Assembly: GCF_000312485.1 (NCBI RefSeq)
Contig: NZ_HE997644.1
Span: 186,001 to 250,000, forward strand
DNA: 64,000 nucleotides
Origin: Yersinia massiliensis CCUG 53443
Lineage (GTDB): Bacteria; Pseudomonadota; Gammaproteobacteria; Enterobacterales; Enterobacteriaceae
Direction: 5' to 3'
Each line of letters begins with the position of its first letter. The stretch's first letter is position 1. The notes below the pieces were generated by a model, which searched no databases, was not told the DNA's origin, and saw nothing but the letters and a program-made list of their open reading frames with translations. This document shows, in pieces, positions 20,742-30,668 of the stretch. Both the position numbers and the translations under genes were made by a program.

Positions 20742-21197
20742 ATGCAAGAAGGGCAAAAACGTAAAACCTCGTCCTTGAGCATTCTCGCCATCGCTGGGGT
20801 AGAGCCGTACCAAGAGAAGCCCGGCGAAGAGTATATGAATGCCGCCCAGTTGTTGCACTTCAAGCTGATCCTTGAAGCATGGCGCAACCAACTCAGGGAT
20901 GAAGTCGACCGTACTGTATCGCACATGCAAGACGAAGCGGCTAATTTCCCTGATCCGGTAGACCGTGCCGCACAGGAAGAAGAGTTTAGTCTTGAACTTC
21001 GCAACCGCGACCGTGAGCGTAAACTGATCAAAAAGATCGAGAAAACGCTGAAGAAAGTTGAGGATGACGATTTCGGCTTCTGCGAATCTTGTGGCGTAGA
21101 GATCGGTATTCGCCGTCTGGAAGCGCGGCCAACTGCAGATTTGTGCATTGACTGTAAAACCTTAGCCGAAATCCGCGAAAAGCAGATGGCTGGTTAA
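20742..21197 (+). CDS. dksA: RNA polymerase-binding transcription factor DksA
   Basis: Secondary-channel factor that potentiates ppGpp on rRNA and amino-acid promoters. The 151-residue protein is almost identical to E. coli DksA: an acidic-tipped coiled coil (about 33-110, with [11 protein letters not shown] at the tip) and a zinc finger with CESC and CIDC. The start is the ATG at 20742-20744 after TAGGAG; the open frame runs 31 codons further upstream without similarity. It lies 93 bp after sfsA. Confidence 0.97.
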   Translation: MQEGQKRKTSSLSILAIAGVEPYQEKPGEEYMNAAQLLHFKLILEAWRNQLRDEVDRTVSHMQDEAANFPDPVDRAAQEEEFSLELRNRDRERKLIKKIEKTLKKVEDDDFGFCESCGVEIGIRRLEARPTADLCIDCKTLAEIREKQMAG

Positions 21198-21258
21198 TAA
21201 GCATACCCCCATTTATTGGCGTTGCACTCATAACCCTGCAACGCCTAGAACGACGGGT

Positions 21259-21294
21259 AAATACGGTGTCTGAACTCTTTCCGGCACCGTATTT
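21259..21294 (+). terminator. Hairpin after dksA
   Basis: A perfect 10-bp stem, AAATACGGTG / CACCGTATTT, with a 16-base loop, lies about 60 bp after the dksA stop. Only three T end the stem, so it may be an attenuating or stabilising hairpin rather than a full terminator. Confidence 0.4.
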
Positions 21295-21323
21295 CATAAG
21301 CTGGATTCCCTTTCCCTATTTTT

Positions 21324-22226
21324 ATGCCCGATAATATCCATCACTCTGACCCTAAGCAGAATCAGTATGTCGGCCGCTTTGCGCCCTCCCCCTCTGGCGA
21401 TTTGCATTTCGGTTCATTGATTGCGGCACTGGGGAGCTATTTGCAAGCTCGCGCTCAAGGTGGGCAATGGCTCGTTCGCATTGAGGATATTGATCCCCCA
21501 CGTGAAATCCCAGGTGCAGCGGCACGCATTCTCGCCACATTAGACCATTATGGTCTTCATTGGGACGGCTCTGTTATCTATCAGTCTCAGCGCCATGAAG
21601 CTTATCGCGCAACATTAGACTGGTTGGCGCAACAAGAGCTGAGCTATTATTGCACTTGTACCCGTAGCCGAATTCAGCAAATCGGGGGCTACTACGACGG
21701 TTATTGCCGTGAACGCCATTTGCCCGCCAACGGTGCCGCCATTCGCTTGCGACAGACTCTGCCGGTTTATGCCTTTTATGATAAATTGCTCGGTGAACTG
21801 CATGCCGATCCTGCACTGGCAAAAGAAGATTTTATTATTCGCCGCCGAGATGGCTTATTCGCCTATAATCTGGCTGTTGTGGTCGATGACGCTTTTCAAG
21901 GTGTCACGGAAATCGTGCGCGGAGCTGATTTGATTGAGCCGACGGTGCGCCAAATCGCGCTTTATCAACAGTTGCAGCAACCGGTTCCCAGCTATGTGCA
22001 TTTGCCATTGGCGTTGAATCATGACGGTAATAAGCTATCCAAGCAAAATCATGCGCCGCCGCTGCCAAATGGTGATCCGCGACCAGTGTTAGTTGAAGCG
22101 CTGACGTTTTTGCGTCAACCGTTACCTGAAAATTGGCAAGATCTTGATTTAACATTATTATTACGTTTTGCCGTCGAAAACTGGACGTTGGCAACTATTC
22201 CTGCCTCAGGATTTCAGGGTCAATAG
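21324..22226 (+). CDS. gluQ: Glutamyl-Q tRNA(Asp) synthetase
   Basis: A paralogue of the GluRS catalytic core that attaches glutamate to the queuosine base at position 34 of tRNA(Asp) rather than to a tRNA 3' end. The 300-residue product lacks an anticodon-binding domain. It has the N-terminal [15 protein letters not shown] (HIGH-type) motif, a zinc-site region (CTCTRSRIQ with YCRE), and GNKLSKQN as the KMSKS equivalent. It lies between dksA and pcnB as in E. coli (yadB). Confidence 0.94.
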   Translation: MPDNIHHSDPKQNQYVGRFAPSPSGDLHFGSLIAALGSYLQARAQGGQWLVRIEDIDPPREIPGAAARILATLDHYGLHWDGSVIYQSQRHEAYRATLDWLAQQELSYYCTCTRSRIQQIGGYYDGYCRERHLPANGAAIRLRQTLPVYAFYDKLLGELHADPALAKEDFIIRRRDGLFAYNLAVVVDDAFQGVTEIVRGADLIEPTVRQIALYQQLQQPVPSYVHLPLALNHDGNKLSKQNHAPPLPNGDPRPVLVEALTFLRQPLPENWQDLDLTLLLRFAVENWTLATIPASGFQGQ

Positions 22227-22355
22227 GCCCAATTTCAGCAGGCTGATAATTGCCGCTGAAAACACAACAGCATTCTCAAAAGAAGTATGGTGAGCTATGA
22301 TTAGCCGCTGTTTTTCTGTCGTTCTGATATTTATTAGCCACTATCGAGGTGTACC

Positions 22356-23897
22356 ATTTTTACCCGAGTAGCCAATTTCTGCCGTAAAGTACTGATTCGC
22401 GATGATAAATCGACCCGCGATAGCAAAACTGACCGTGACGACTCGGCCCGTGATAGCAGTACCCGTAAAGATAATGTGCGCGGTGAAGATAACGTGGCCC
22501 GCAAAGAAAGAAGGCCCGCCAGAGCAAATACTGGGCGCAAGAATCATGCGGCATCGGCTTCGCAAGAGAGTCCAATGACGATTATTCCGCGAGATCAGCA
22601 CAATATTTCTCGTAGAGAAATCAGCGATAATGCGCTGAAGGTGCTCTATCGCCTGAATAAATCTGGCTATGAAGCCTATCTGGTTGGCGGCGGTGTTCGC
22701 GACTTGTTGCTGGGCAAAAAGCCCAAAGATTTTGATATCACCACCAGCGCGACCCCAGAACAAGTGCGGAAATTATTTCGTAACTGCCGTCTGGTCGGCC
22801 GCCGTTTCCGTCTGGCCCACGTCATGTTTGGCCCAGAAATTATTGAAGTAGCGACCTTCCGCGGTCACCACGAGCAACAGCAAGCCGAAGATAGTGATAA
22901 AAACTCTTCCCAGCAGGCACAAAATGGCATGCTGTTGCGTGACAACATTTTTGGCACCATTGAAGATGACGCACAACGTCGCGATTTCACCATTAATAGC
23001 CTCTATTACGGCATTTCAGATTTTGCGCTGCGTGATTACACCGGTGGCTTACGTGATCTGAATGAGGGCATTATCCGGCTGATTGGTGACCCAGAAACAC
23101 GCTACCGTGAAGATCCGGTGCGGATGCTGCGAGCAGTGCGTTTTGCCGCTAAATTGGATATGACGATCAGCCCAGAAACCGCTGAGCCAATCCCGCGTAT
23201 GGCATCATTGTTGCGTGATATCCCACCCGCTCGTTTGTTTGAGGAATCTCTCAAACTGCTGCAATCGGGTTATGGCTACAAAACCTATTTAAAACTGTGT
23301 GAATACCAACTGTTCCAGCCATTATTCCCGCTGATTGCCCGTAACTTTACTGAGCAGCATGACTCCCCGATGGAGCGCATACTGGTTCAAGTGCTGAAAA
23401 ACACTGACCATCGTCTGCATAATGATCAGCGCGTCAATCCGGCCTTCTTGTTTGCCGCGATGCTTTGGTACCCACTGATTGAGCATGCGCAGAAGTTAAC
23501 GCAAGAAAGTGGGCTGGCCTACTACGATGCTTTCGCTTTGGCAATGAACGATGTGCTGGATGAAGAGTGCCGTTCACTGGCGATACCAAAGCGTATTACT
23601 TCGTTGGTACGGGATATCTGGCTGCTGCAATTACGTCTGTCTCGCCGCCAAGGTAAACGTGCGCACAAGCTGATGGAGCATCCTAAATTCCGCGCTGCTT
23701 ATGATCTATTGGCGCTGCGTGCCGAAGTGGAAAACAACCATGAGTTGCAACGTCTTGCACAGTGGTGGGGGGAATTCCAAGAAGCAACGCCACTGCAACA
23801 GAAAAATATGCTGAATACATTAGGGGCAGATCCGGCACCACGCCGCTCCCGAACTCGTCGCCCGCGTAAACCTGCGCCACGCAAAGAAGGGGCATAA
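22356..23897 (+). CDS. pcnB: Poly(A) polymerase I, probable AUU start
   Basis: Adds 3' poly(A) tails that promote mRNA decay and controls ColE1-type plasmid copy number. It has the nucleotidyltransferase core ([18 protein letters not shown]), the [11 protein letters not shown] segment and an Arg-rich C-terminus. The start is unusual. No ATG is available for the conserved N-terminus, but ATT at 22356-22358, six bases after GAGG, opens into [12 protein letters not shown], essentially the E. coli N-terminus, where AUU initiation has been reported. This gives 513 residues. Other candidate starts are GTG at 22476 and ATG at 22575. Residues 14-70 form a charged, Arg/Asp/Ser-rich insertion absent from E. 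coli. Confidence 0.9.
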   Translation: MFTRVANFCRKVLIRDDKSTRDSKTDRDDSARDSSTRKDNVRGEDNVARKERRPARANTGRKNHAASASQESPMTIIPRDQHNISRREISDNALKVLYRLNKSGYEAYLVGGGVRDLLLGKKPKDFDITTSATPEQVRKLFRNCRLVGRRFRLAHVMFGPEIIEVATFRGHHEQQQAEDSDKNSSQQAQNGMLLRDNIFGTIEDDAQRRDFTINSLYYGISDFALRDYTGGLRDLNEGIIRLIGDPETRYREDPVRMLRAVRFAAKLDMTISPETAEPIPRMASLLRDIPPARLFEESLKLLQSGYGYKTYLKLCEYQLFQPLFPLIARNFTEQHDSPMERILVQVLKNTDHRLHNDQRVNPAFLFAAMLWYPLIEHAQKLTQESGLAYYDAFALAMNDVLDEECRSLAIPKRITSLVRDIWLLQLRLSRRQGKRAHKLMEHPKFRAAYDLLALRAEVENNHELQRLAQWWGEFQEATPLQQKNMLNTLGADPAPRRSRTRRPRKPAPRKEGA

Positions 23898-23905
23898 TTC
23901 GCATC

Positions 23906-24385
23906 ATGATCCGAGTCTATATCGCGCTGGGAAGTAATCAGTCCATACCACTTCAGCAGGTTAAAACTGCGTTGGAGGCATTGGCACATTTGCCGCGCAC
24001 TCGGTTAGTGGCGTGTTCGCCTTTTTATCGCACCAAGCCCTTAGGCCCGCAGGATCAACCCGATTTTCTCAATGCGGTGGTTGCTCTGGATACGTCACTG
24101 CCACCAGAGCAATTGCTGGATCACACTCAAGCCATTGAGCGCAATCAGGGGAGAGTCAGGAAAGAACAACGCTGGGGACCGCGGACATTGGATCTGGATA
24201 TTATGCTGTACGGCGATCAGGTGATAACAACTGACCGCCTGACAGTACCGCATTATGGTTTGAAAGAGCGTGAGTTTATGTTGTATCCACTCGCAGACAT
24301 CGCACCTGATCTCATTTTCCCCGATGGCGAAGCACTTGCTACGCGCTTAGCATTAGTGGATAAAAATGGTCTTGTACCTTGGTAA
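23906..24385 (+). CDS. folK: 2-amino-4-hydroxy-6-hydroxymethyldihydropteridine pyrophosphokinase
   Basis: Transfers pyrophosphate from ATP to 6-hydroxymethyl-7,8-dihydropterin in folate synthesis. The 159-residue protein has the HPPK signature RWGPRTLDLDIMLYG (about 87-101) and the N-terminal IALGSN segment. The ATG lies eight bases after the pcnB stop, so the two are probably co-transcribed, as in E. coli. Confidence 0.96.
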   Translation: MIRVYIALGSNQSIPLQQVKTALEALAHLPRTRLVACSPFYRTKPLGPQDQPDFLNAVVALDTSLPPEQLLDHTQAIERNQGRVRKEQRWGPRTLDLDIMLYGDQVITTDRLTVPHYGLKEREFMLYPLADIAPDLIFPDGEALATRLALVDKNGLVPW

Positions 24386-24481
24386 CCCGCCCCAAACACT
24401 GATAATCTCGAACGATAATAAGCCTACTATTCCTATCTGATATCTCCTTTCCATTTTAACCCCATTTCAGGAGAAAGAGTG

Positions 24482-25279
24482 ATGAAAGCCACCACCATGA
24501 GCCACTTACGCCAATGGAAACAAGAAAAGCGTAAGTTCGCCACACTGACCGCCTATGATGCCAGTTTTGCCCAGTTATTCGCCGAGCAGGGTATTGAAGT
24601 CCTGCTGGTGGGAGATTCACTCGGTATGACCTTGCAAGGGTTTGACTCAACGCTCCCGGTCACCATCACTGATGTGGCATACCATACCCGTGCCGTGCGC
24701 CGTGGCGCGCCTCATTGCCTGTTATTGGCTGATATGCCGTTTATGAGTTATGCCACACCGGAGCAAACATTTACTAATGCGGCAGAGCTGATGCGTGCTG
24801 GGGCCAACATGGTCAAACTGGAAGGCGGTAGCTGGTTATGCGATACCGTTCGCATGTTAGCAGAGCGTGCCGTTCCTGTTTGCGGCCACTTAGGGCTAAC
24901 ACCACAGTCAGTGAATATCTTTGGCGGTTACAAAGTGCAAGGCCGTGAAGAAGTGGCGGCCAATCAGTTGCTAAAAGATGCCTTGGCCCTCGAACTTGCC
25001 GGTGCGCAATTATTGGTGTTGGAGTGCGTTCCCGTTGCGTTGGCAAAACAAGTCAGTGAAGAGCTATCGATCCCAGTTATTGGGATTGGTGCAGGAAATG
25101 TGACCGATGGCCAGATTCTCGTTATGCATGATGCGCTGGGCATTACAGGCGGTCATACCCCTAAATTCAGCAAAAACTTCTTAGCGCAAAGTGCGGGTGA
25201 TATTCGCGCGGCCATTAAGCTGTATATCCAAGAAGTTGAAAGTGGTGTCTACCCTGCTGAAGAGCACACCTTCCAGTAA
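24482..25279 (+). CDS. panB: 3-methyl-2-oxobutanoate hydroxymethyltransferase
   Basis: First committed step of pantothenate synthesis: transfers a hydroxymethyl group from methylene-THF to ketoisovalerate. The 265-residue TIM-barrel protein shows LLVGDSLGM, the catalytic-site segment ANMVKLEGG and IGIGAGN, all typical. The ATG at 24482-24484 sits eight bases after AGGAG and matches the E. coli start; a GTG codon immediately before it is less likely. First gene of panB-panC-panD. Confidence 0.96.
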   Translation: MKATTMSHLRQWKQEKRKFATLTAYDASFAQLFAEQGIEVLLVGDSLGMTLQGFDSTLPVTITDVAYHTRAVRRGAPHCLLLADMPFMSYATPEQTFTNAAELMRAGANMVKLEGGSWLCDTVRMLAERAVPVCGHLGLTPQSVNIFGGYKVQGREEVAANQLLKDALALELAGAQLLVLECVPVALAKQVSEELSIPVIGIGAGNVTDGQILVMHDALGITGGHTPKFSKNFLAQSAGDIRAAIKLYIQEVESGVYPAEEHTFQ

Positions 25280-25342
25280 GTTATTATTGACAAATTATCT
25301 CCATAGAACTTGGCATTGTAGTTGATAGCAAGAGCATGTACA

Positions 25343-25372
25343 CCGATGAACGGACTCAATTCAGTTCATCGG
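25343..25372 (+). other. Intercistronic hairpin between panB and panC
   Basis: A perfect nine-base stem CCGATGAAC / GTTCATCGG with a 12-base loop lies in the 148-bp panB-panC gap, about 55 bp before panC. With no T-tract it is more likely an mRNA processing or stability element than a terminator. Confidence 0.45.
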
Positions 25373-25427
25373 GTATATGAACCTCGCTCCCCCCTACAAC
25401 GTCAAGCGTAAAGGGGGGAGGAAAGAA

Positions 25428-26282
25428 ATGCTGATAATCGAAACTCTGCCACTCCTACGCCAGCAAATGCGCCGTTGGCGTCAAGAGGGTAAGCGTGTCG
25501 CGTTGGTCCCCACGATGGGCAACCTACATGAAGGGCATATGACGTTAGTGGAAGATGCCAAAACTCGCGCTGATGTGGTGGTGGTGAGTATTTTCGTCAA
25601 CCCAATGCAATTTGAACGTGCTGATGATTTGGCTCACTACCCACGAACCTTGCAAGAAGATTGCGAAAAGCTGACGCGACACGGCGTTGATTTAGTGTTT
25701 GCCCCCGCCGCCGCCGATGTTTATCCCGCAGGGCTAGAAAGTCAGACGTATGTTGACGTGCCGGCGCTATCGACCATTTTGGAAGGCGCTAGCCGCCCTG
25801 GGCATTTCCGTGGTGTTTCAACCATTGTTAGCAAGCTGTTTAATCTGGTGCAGCCGGATATTGCCTGTTTTGGCGAAAAAGATTACCAGCAGTTAGCACT
25901 GATCCGCAAAATGGTGGCGGATATGGGATACGACATCAATATTGTCGGCGTCCCGATTGTCCGCGCTAAAGATGGATTAGCCTTAAGCTCACGTAATGGA
26001 TATTTGACTGCCGAAGAGCGGAAAATTGCTCCCCAGCTCTATAAGATCATGCAAGCACTGGCAGAGAAGCTCACCGCCGGTGAACGGCAAATTGATGATT
26101 TACTCGCAGAGACTGCCGAGCAGTTACGGCTTGCCGGTTTTACCCCAGATGAATTGTTTATCCGCGACGCAGAGACCTTGCAATCACTGACGGTAGACAG
26201 CAAACAAGCCGTGATTCTAATGGCGGCTTGGTTAGGTAAAGCGCGGCTAATCGATAACCAGCAAGTGAATCTGCGCGACTGA
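25428..26282 (+). CDS. panC: Pantothenate synthetase
   Basis: Condenses pantoate and beta-alanine with ATP. The 284-residue protein has the HIGH-like [11 protein letters not shown] motif near residue 30, the ATP-site GEKDYQQL segment and the KMSKS-like ALSSRNGYL. The start at 25428 follows GGAGG and gives the E. coli length; 17 further in-frame codons upstream look like leader. Lies between panB and panD; the yadD gene found between panC and panD in E. coli is absent. Confidence 0.96.
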   Translation: MLIIETLPLLRQQMRRWRQEGKRVALVPTMGNLHEGHMTLVEDAKTRADVVVVSIFVNPMQFERADDLAHYPRTLQEDCEKLTRHGVDLVFAPAAADVYPAGLESQTYVDVPALSTILEGASRPGHFRGVSTIVSKLFNLVQPDIACFGEKDYQQLALIRKMVADMGYDINIVGVPIVRAKDGLALSSRNGYLTAEERKIAPQLYKIMQALAEKLTAGERQIDDLLAETAEQLRLAGFTPDELFIRDAETLQSLTVDSKQAVILMAAWLGKARLIDNQQVNLRD

Positions 26283-26411
26283 TTCTCATTGGGGCATTTC
26301 TATCGCATCGTGATAGACAAGTGATATAAAATCAGCAAAACTGAGCAATTGGTTCGGGATCAGTTGATGACAGAATCGGGTTTCGCTTAATCGGGGTCAA
26401 AGGTAAGAGTT

Positions 26412-26792
26412 ATGATACGCACTATGTTGCAAGGCAAACTGCATCGAGTCAAAGTCACTCAAGCTGATTTGCACTATGAAGGTTCCTGCGCCATTGATCA
26501 GGATTTTCTGGAAGCCGCGGGTATTCTGGAATATGAAGCGATCGATATTTATAACGTTGATAATGGTCAGCGTTTTTCTACTTATGCCATCGCTGCTGAG
26601 CGTGGCTCACGGATTATCTCTGTGAATGGCGCAGCAGCGCGCTGCGCTTGTGTGGGCGATAAGCTGATTATCTGTTCATATGTGCAGATGTCAGATGCTG
26701 AGGCTCGCCTGCATCACCCGAAAGTCGCTTATTTCGAGGGTGAGAATCAGTTGCAGCGTAGGGCTAAGGCTGTTCCGGTTCAGGTTGCCTAA
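26412..26792 (+). CDS. panD: Aspartate 1-decarboxylase proenzyme
   Basis: Pyruvoyl enzyme that makes beta-alanine for pantothenate. The 126-residue proenzyme self-cleaves between Gly24 and Ser25 (YEGSCAID), Ser25 becoming the pyruvoyl group; the NGAAAR segment near residue 72 is also conserved. It lies 129 bp after panC and closes the pan cluster; ERIC repeats start two bases beyond its stop. Confidence 0.96.
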   Translation: MIRTMLQGKLHRVKVTQADLHYEGSCAIDQDFLEAAGILEYEAIDIYNVDNGQRFSTYAIAAERGSRIISVNGAAARCACVGDKLIICSYVQMSDAEARLHHPKVAYFEGENQLQRRAKAVPVQVA

Positions 26793-26793
26793 T

Positions 26794-27089
26794 TACCCTT
26801 CGCCCTTGACGTGACAGCGGTGTTGGCTACGTTCACTTACCCGAATCACTTACTGATGTAAGCTCATCGGGATGCGTTTACTTGCCGCCTTGCTGTCACG
26901 CCAATGACTTTGGGTATTTCCCTTCGATCTTAACGCGACAGCGGTGTTGGCTACGTTCACTTACCCGAATCACTTACTGATGCAAGCTCATCGGGATGCG
27001 TTTACTTGCCGCCTTGCTGTCACGCCAATGACTTTGGGTATTCCCCTTCGATCTTAACGCGACAGCCGTATTGGCTACGTTCACTTACT
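26794..27089 (-). repeat. Array of three ERIC elements (third truncated)
   Basis: Two complete ERIC copies (26794-26916 and 26915-27040) and a third, left-side fragment (about 27039-27089) lie head to tail downstream of panD. In minus-strand sense each full copy contains GAGCTTACATCAGTAAGTGA, the classical ERIC centre, and ends in TACCC/GGGTA-type termini. The copies share over 90% of their bases by eye. The third stops abruptly at the approach to the following terminator. With that terminator these repeats fill the panD-yadE gap. Confidence 0.9.
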
Positions 27090-27102
27090 GGCTTTATGCG
27101 AT

Positions 27103-27139
27103 AAAAAATGGCGCCTTACGAGAGCGCCATTTTTCTTTT
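27103..27139. terminator. Bidirectional terminator between panD and yadE
   Basis: AAAAATGGCGC / GCGCCATTTTT with a nine-base loop, flanked by A-rich and T-rich runs, can terminate both the pan transcript and the convergent deacetylase gene. Confidence 0.85.
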
Positions 27140-27162
27140 TATCCGCCTATATAACCAACTGG

Positions 27163-28488
27163 CTAATCAGACTCCATCACTGCTGGAGCTGGCGTCACCT
27201 GACCTGGCTCATTGGCAATCCGCTCGGCCATGGTTGGAATTGAATCAGTACGCAAAATATAAAGCCGCTTCAGTGTAAATGGATTATCACCCGGTTTAAC
27301 TTTGCCCTGCATCGTCGTCACCGCTAAATGGAAACCTGCATTTTTTGCTGCATCAATGGCGGTTTGATTAAACCCGCCAAAGGGGTATGACAGGAAAATA
27401 ACATGCGGATTAAATTGCGATAACGCACGGCGTGAATGCTCAAAATCAAAAACAATATTATGATAAGAACGACTCAATAAAATTGGGTTACGCTTATTAT
27501 CTGTCCGATGTAAAAAATGTGTATGAGATTGAATATCAAATACATCCTGAATCTCTTTCAGCTCAGCAATACTCATAAACTGTAATGAGTCAGGATTCCA
27601 TTTTTGTGGGTGCCGCTTAATTCGAGATGAAATAATAAACGCCGTGGCTCGGAAACCATTTTCTTTCAAAATGGGGTACGCATAGCGATGGACGGATTTA
27701 AGGCCATCATCAAATGTCAGCACCACGACTTTTGCTGGCAGGTTTATCTTATTGTTCAGATAGCCTTCAAGCTGATAAAGCGAAATGGTGTCGTAACCCG
27801 TCTGCTTGAGATAGGTCATCTGGTTACTGAATGCCGCATCAGACGTGGTGGTCGAGGTATTTAAGAAACGCTTATTTTCCTCATTTCGCAGCATATGGTG
27901 ATAAGTCAGAATGGGAATACCGTTGTCGATTTCAGCATCAACACTGCTGACATACCCCAAGCGGTCCCCAATATTGACCTGATACCAAGTATTACCTGAC
28001 TTATCTTTCAGCTTACCGACAATGGGGTAGCGCAAATTCTCTTCCAGCGTGGCAAATTGCTCGCTGTCGGCATCCGCCGCGAGATAAACCGTAGTAGTAC
28101 GTTTGATCAGAATATTTTGGTTCGGCAACGGTTTATTCAGATCGCCTAGAATATCATTGGTTTTTCGCGCTTTATTGATATCGCGTAAATCGTTTTTATC
28201 AATAAAACCAATACCGTTACCAAATTTAAATTCATAGTATTCTGCCGCAGCAGGCAACACCTGAATAAGTTGATCTTCTTTTATCTCACCGACAGGAATG
28301 ACCCGTTCGCCGACGAGCGAATATATTTCGCTATCGCGTTCCGCAACCATATATTTCGGGAGGAGTACCGCTTCTTCAGGCAAGAGATCTGCATGGGTTG
28401 CCGGCATCATTACCGACATGACAACACCGAGTAGCATCCCAATAGCTATTCTGTTTTTATGCCACATTATCGTTCTACTTATGCGCAT
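27163..28488 (-). CDS. yadE: Exported polysaccharide deacetylase with SH3-like domains (YadE position)
   Basis: A carbohydrate esterase 4 (NodB) protein that probably removes N-acetyl groups from an envelope or extracellular polysaccharide; substrate unknown. The 441-residue product has a signal peptide (about 8-33, ending THA), two SH3-like modules (about 45-105 and 125-185), then the NodB domain. Catalytic motifs are TFDDG (258-262), SHTHFLH (321-327) and SYPFGGF (about 365), with a C-terminal segment in LAVTTMQGK. The start is uncertain: ATG at 28488, or the ATG seven codons later giving a tidier signal peptide. The name is by position next to yadG-yadH; E. coli YadE is shorter. Confidence 0.8.
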   Translation of the reverse strand: MRISRTIMWHKNRIAIGMLLGVVMSVMMPATHADLLPEEAVLLPKYMVAERDSEIYSLVGERVIPVGEIKEDQLIQVLPAAAEYYEFKFGNGIGFIDKNDLRDINKARKTNDILGDLNKPLPNQNILIKRTTTVYLAADADSEQFATLEENLRYPIVGKLKDKSGNTWYQVNIGDRLGYVSSVDAEIDNGIPILTYHHMLRNEENKRFLNTSTTTSDAAFSNQMTYLKQTGYDTISLYQLEGYLNNKINLPAKVVVLTFDDGLKSVHRYAYPILKENGFRATAFIISSRIKRHPQKWNPDSLQFMSIAELKEIQDVFDIQSHTHFLHRTDNKRNPILLSRSYHNIVFDFEHSRRALSQFNPHVIFLSYPFGGFNQTAIDAAKNAGFHLAVTTMQGKVKPGDNPFTLKRLYILRTDSIPTMAERIANEPGQVTPAPAVMESD

Positions 28489-28668
28489 TCGGCGCTGGAT
28501 TGAAAAGGGAGAAAATCTGGTGCGCTAGCATAGCATGAGACGCAGAGAGTTGAGAAAGACGATATTGGACAAAGACATTATTTATTACGATTAAATTCCA
28601 GCATTAACAACAATTAACTAACGATTAATTCACGAGCCATGTAAAGCGATTTGCCATGATAGAGAGAT

Positions 28669-28738
28669 GACATCCCGAATCACATACACTAGTAATGTGA
28701 TTCGGGTAAGTGAACGTAGCCAACACCGCTGTCGCGTT
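28669..28738 (+). repeat. Rearranged partial ERIC element at the yadH 3' end
   Basis: The segment GTGATTCGGGTAAGTGAACG followed by TAGCCAACACCGCTGTCGCG is the right half of an ERIC element. Its left half is replaced by a short inverted copy, so CCCGAATCACAT pairs with ATGTGATTCGGG around a short centre. The repeat runs into the yadH stop codon at 28738-28740. Confidence 0.75.
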
Positions 28739-29508
28739 TAGGTACGAAGCCCACGCCCACGTTCAATCAAAAACCAAGCCCATGCATAAAACACTGCAAT
28801 AAACACCACCAACACACCGATGGTAAACACCAGTGGCACATCGGTAATACCGAGGAACCCATAGCGGAAGCCGCTGATCATATATACGATAGGATTGAGC
28901 TTCGACACGGCCAGCCAGAACGGCGGCAAAAGTGACAATGAGTAAAATACCCCGCCCAGATAGGTCAATGGCGTTAACACAAAGGTTGGCACCAAACTAA
29001 TATCATCGAATGTTTTGGCAAATACCGCATTCAACAAACCACCGAGAGAAAAGACTATTGCGGTCAGCAATAGTGTCAGCGCAATCATTGCCCAAGAGTG
29101 GACGTGCAGCGGCACAAAGAACAGCGAGATAATGGTGACCAGAATACCGACACAGATACCGCGCGCTACCCCACCGCCGACATAACCGATAATCACGATA
29201 TGGGTTGGCACGGGTGCTACCAGCAACTCTTCAATGCTACGCTGGAATTTTGCCCCAAAGAATGACGCCGCGACGTTGGCATATGAGTTCGTGATCACCG
29301 CCATCATAATCAGGCCAGGGACGATAAACTGCATGTAGTCAAAGCCCCCCATATCCCCGATTCTGGACCCGATCAGGTTGCCAAAAATAACGAAATAGAG
29401 CGACATGGTGATCACTGGCGGCACCAGTGTTTGAATCCAGATACGCGCAAAACGCGTGATCTCTTTGATCCAAATACTCTGTAGAGCTACCCAATACAGG
29501 CGGGTCAT
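28738..29508 (-). CDS. yadH: ABC-2 type transporter permease YadH
   Basis: Membrane subunit of the YadGH ABC exporter; substrate unknown. The 256-residue protein has six membrane helices and the ABC-2 signature around PTFVLTPLTYLGGVFYSL. It has the same length as E. coli YadH and is followed immediately by a partial ERIC element. Its start overlaps the yadG stop by four bases (ATGA). Confidence 0.92.
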   Translation of the reverse strand: MTRLYWVALQSIWIKEITRFARIWIQTLVPPVITMSLYFVIFGNLIGSRIGDMGGFDYMQFIVPGLIMMAVITNSYANVAASFFGAKFQRSIEELLVAPVPTHIVIIGYVGGGVARGICVGILVTIISLFFVPLHVHSWAMIALTLLLTAIVFSLGGLLNAVFAKTFDDISLVPTFVLTPLTYLGGVFYSLSLLPPFWLAVSKLNPIVYMISGFRYGFLGITDVPLVFTIGVLVVFIAVFYAWAWFLIERGRGLRT

Positions 29509-30431
29509 GCTTTTTCTCCCCCATTGCCATTGACTAAGGTGACAAATAGCTCTTCCAGACGGTTAGCCTTGTTGCGCATACTTTGTACCTGAATTCCTTG
29601 TGCGTTCAGTTGGCTAAATAGCCCATTGAGCCCCTGTTCACGCTTTACATCAACTTCTAACGTTGAGGTGTCTGTCAAACGATAACTATAGCCTTCCAGC
29701 TTAGGTAGGGGGCTCTTGATCGCCAAATCAAAAATGAAGGTTTCGGATTCGAGTTTACCCAGCAACTCCTTCATCGTGGTATTTTCGACCAACTCCCCGT
29801 TCTGGATTATGCCGATATTGCGGCACAGCATTTCAGCTTCTTCCAAATAGTGCGTGGTCAGGATGATAGTGGTTCCCTGTGCATTCAGTTCCTTCAGGAA
29901 GCCCCACATCGAACGGCGCAATTCGATATCGACACCAGCGGTAGGCTCATCGAGAATCAGTAGTTTAGGTTCATGCATTAGGGCACGAGCGATCATCAAA
30001 CGGCGCTTCATCCCACCCGATAAACGAATCGCACGTTCATCACGTTTGCTCCACAAATCCAACTGGCTGAGATATTTTTCAGCACGTTGCAGCGCTTCAC
30101 GTCGCGTCACACCGTAATATCCTGCTTGTGTGACCACAATCTGCAAGACCGTCTCAAACGGATTAAAGTTAAATTCTTGTGGCACTAACCCAAGCTGACG
30201 TTTAGCATTCACGATGTCCTGGTCGATATCGTAACCAAACACATTCACTTTGCCCGATGTTTTGTTCACCAATGAACTGATAATCCCAATGGTGGTAGAT
30301 TTACCCGCACCATTTGGCCCGAGCAGAGCATAAAAGTCGCCTGCCTCTACGTGCAGATCAATCCCACGCAGTGCCTGAACGCCACCTGCATAGGTTTTGG
30401 TCAGTTGCGTTATTTCCAGTGCATATGTCAT
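29505..30431 (-). CDS. yadG: ABC transporter ATPase YadG
   Basis: ATP-binding subunit paired with YadH. The 308-residue protein has Walker A GPNGAGKST, signature RLSGGMKRR and Walker B LLILDEPTAGVD, with the H-loop in TTHYLEEAE. It belongs to the drug/polysaccharide-exporter (CcmA-like) group; substrate unknown. Overlaps yadH by four bases; the carbonic anhydrase gene is divergent, 237 bp away. Confidence 0.93.
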   Translation of the reverse strand: MTYALEITQLTKTYAGGVQALRGIDLHVEAGDFYALLGPNGAGKSTTIGIISSLVNKTSGKVNVFGYDIDQDIVNAKRQLGLVPQEFNFNPFETVLQIVVTQAGYYGVTRREALQRAEKYLSQLDLWSKRDERAIRLSGGMKRRLMIARALMHEPKLLILDEPTAGVDIELRRSMWGFLKELNAQGTTIILTTHYLEEAEMLCRNIGIIQNGELVENTTMKELLGKLESETFIFDLAIKSPLPKLEGYSYRLTDTSTLEVDVKREQGLNGLFSQLNAQGIQVQSMRNKANRLEELFVTLVNGNGGEKA

Positions 30432-30668
30432 AAGTAAAAAAGGACCTTATTCAATGGGTATCTCGGGTGCCGCAATACATTCATCACTTGCTTAATCTAC
30501 CCTCATTGAAGCAAACCATTGAGAGTAAAAGGGATCCAAACAGACACCGAGTCGATGTTACGCAGACAAAATTGCGTCATCAAAGGAACCACAGTTCCGA
30601 TTTCAAAATTGGAATCATTGCCGTATATTATTCTATCGCAATCCGTTCATTACAGGCTATTTACATTC

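Noticed and set aside
26794-27089. Possible CRISPR or transposon at the panD repeats
   Set aside because: Units of about 125 bp are directly abutting and match the ERIC core; no spacers, transposase or long terminal repeats.
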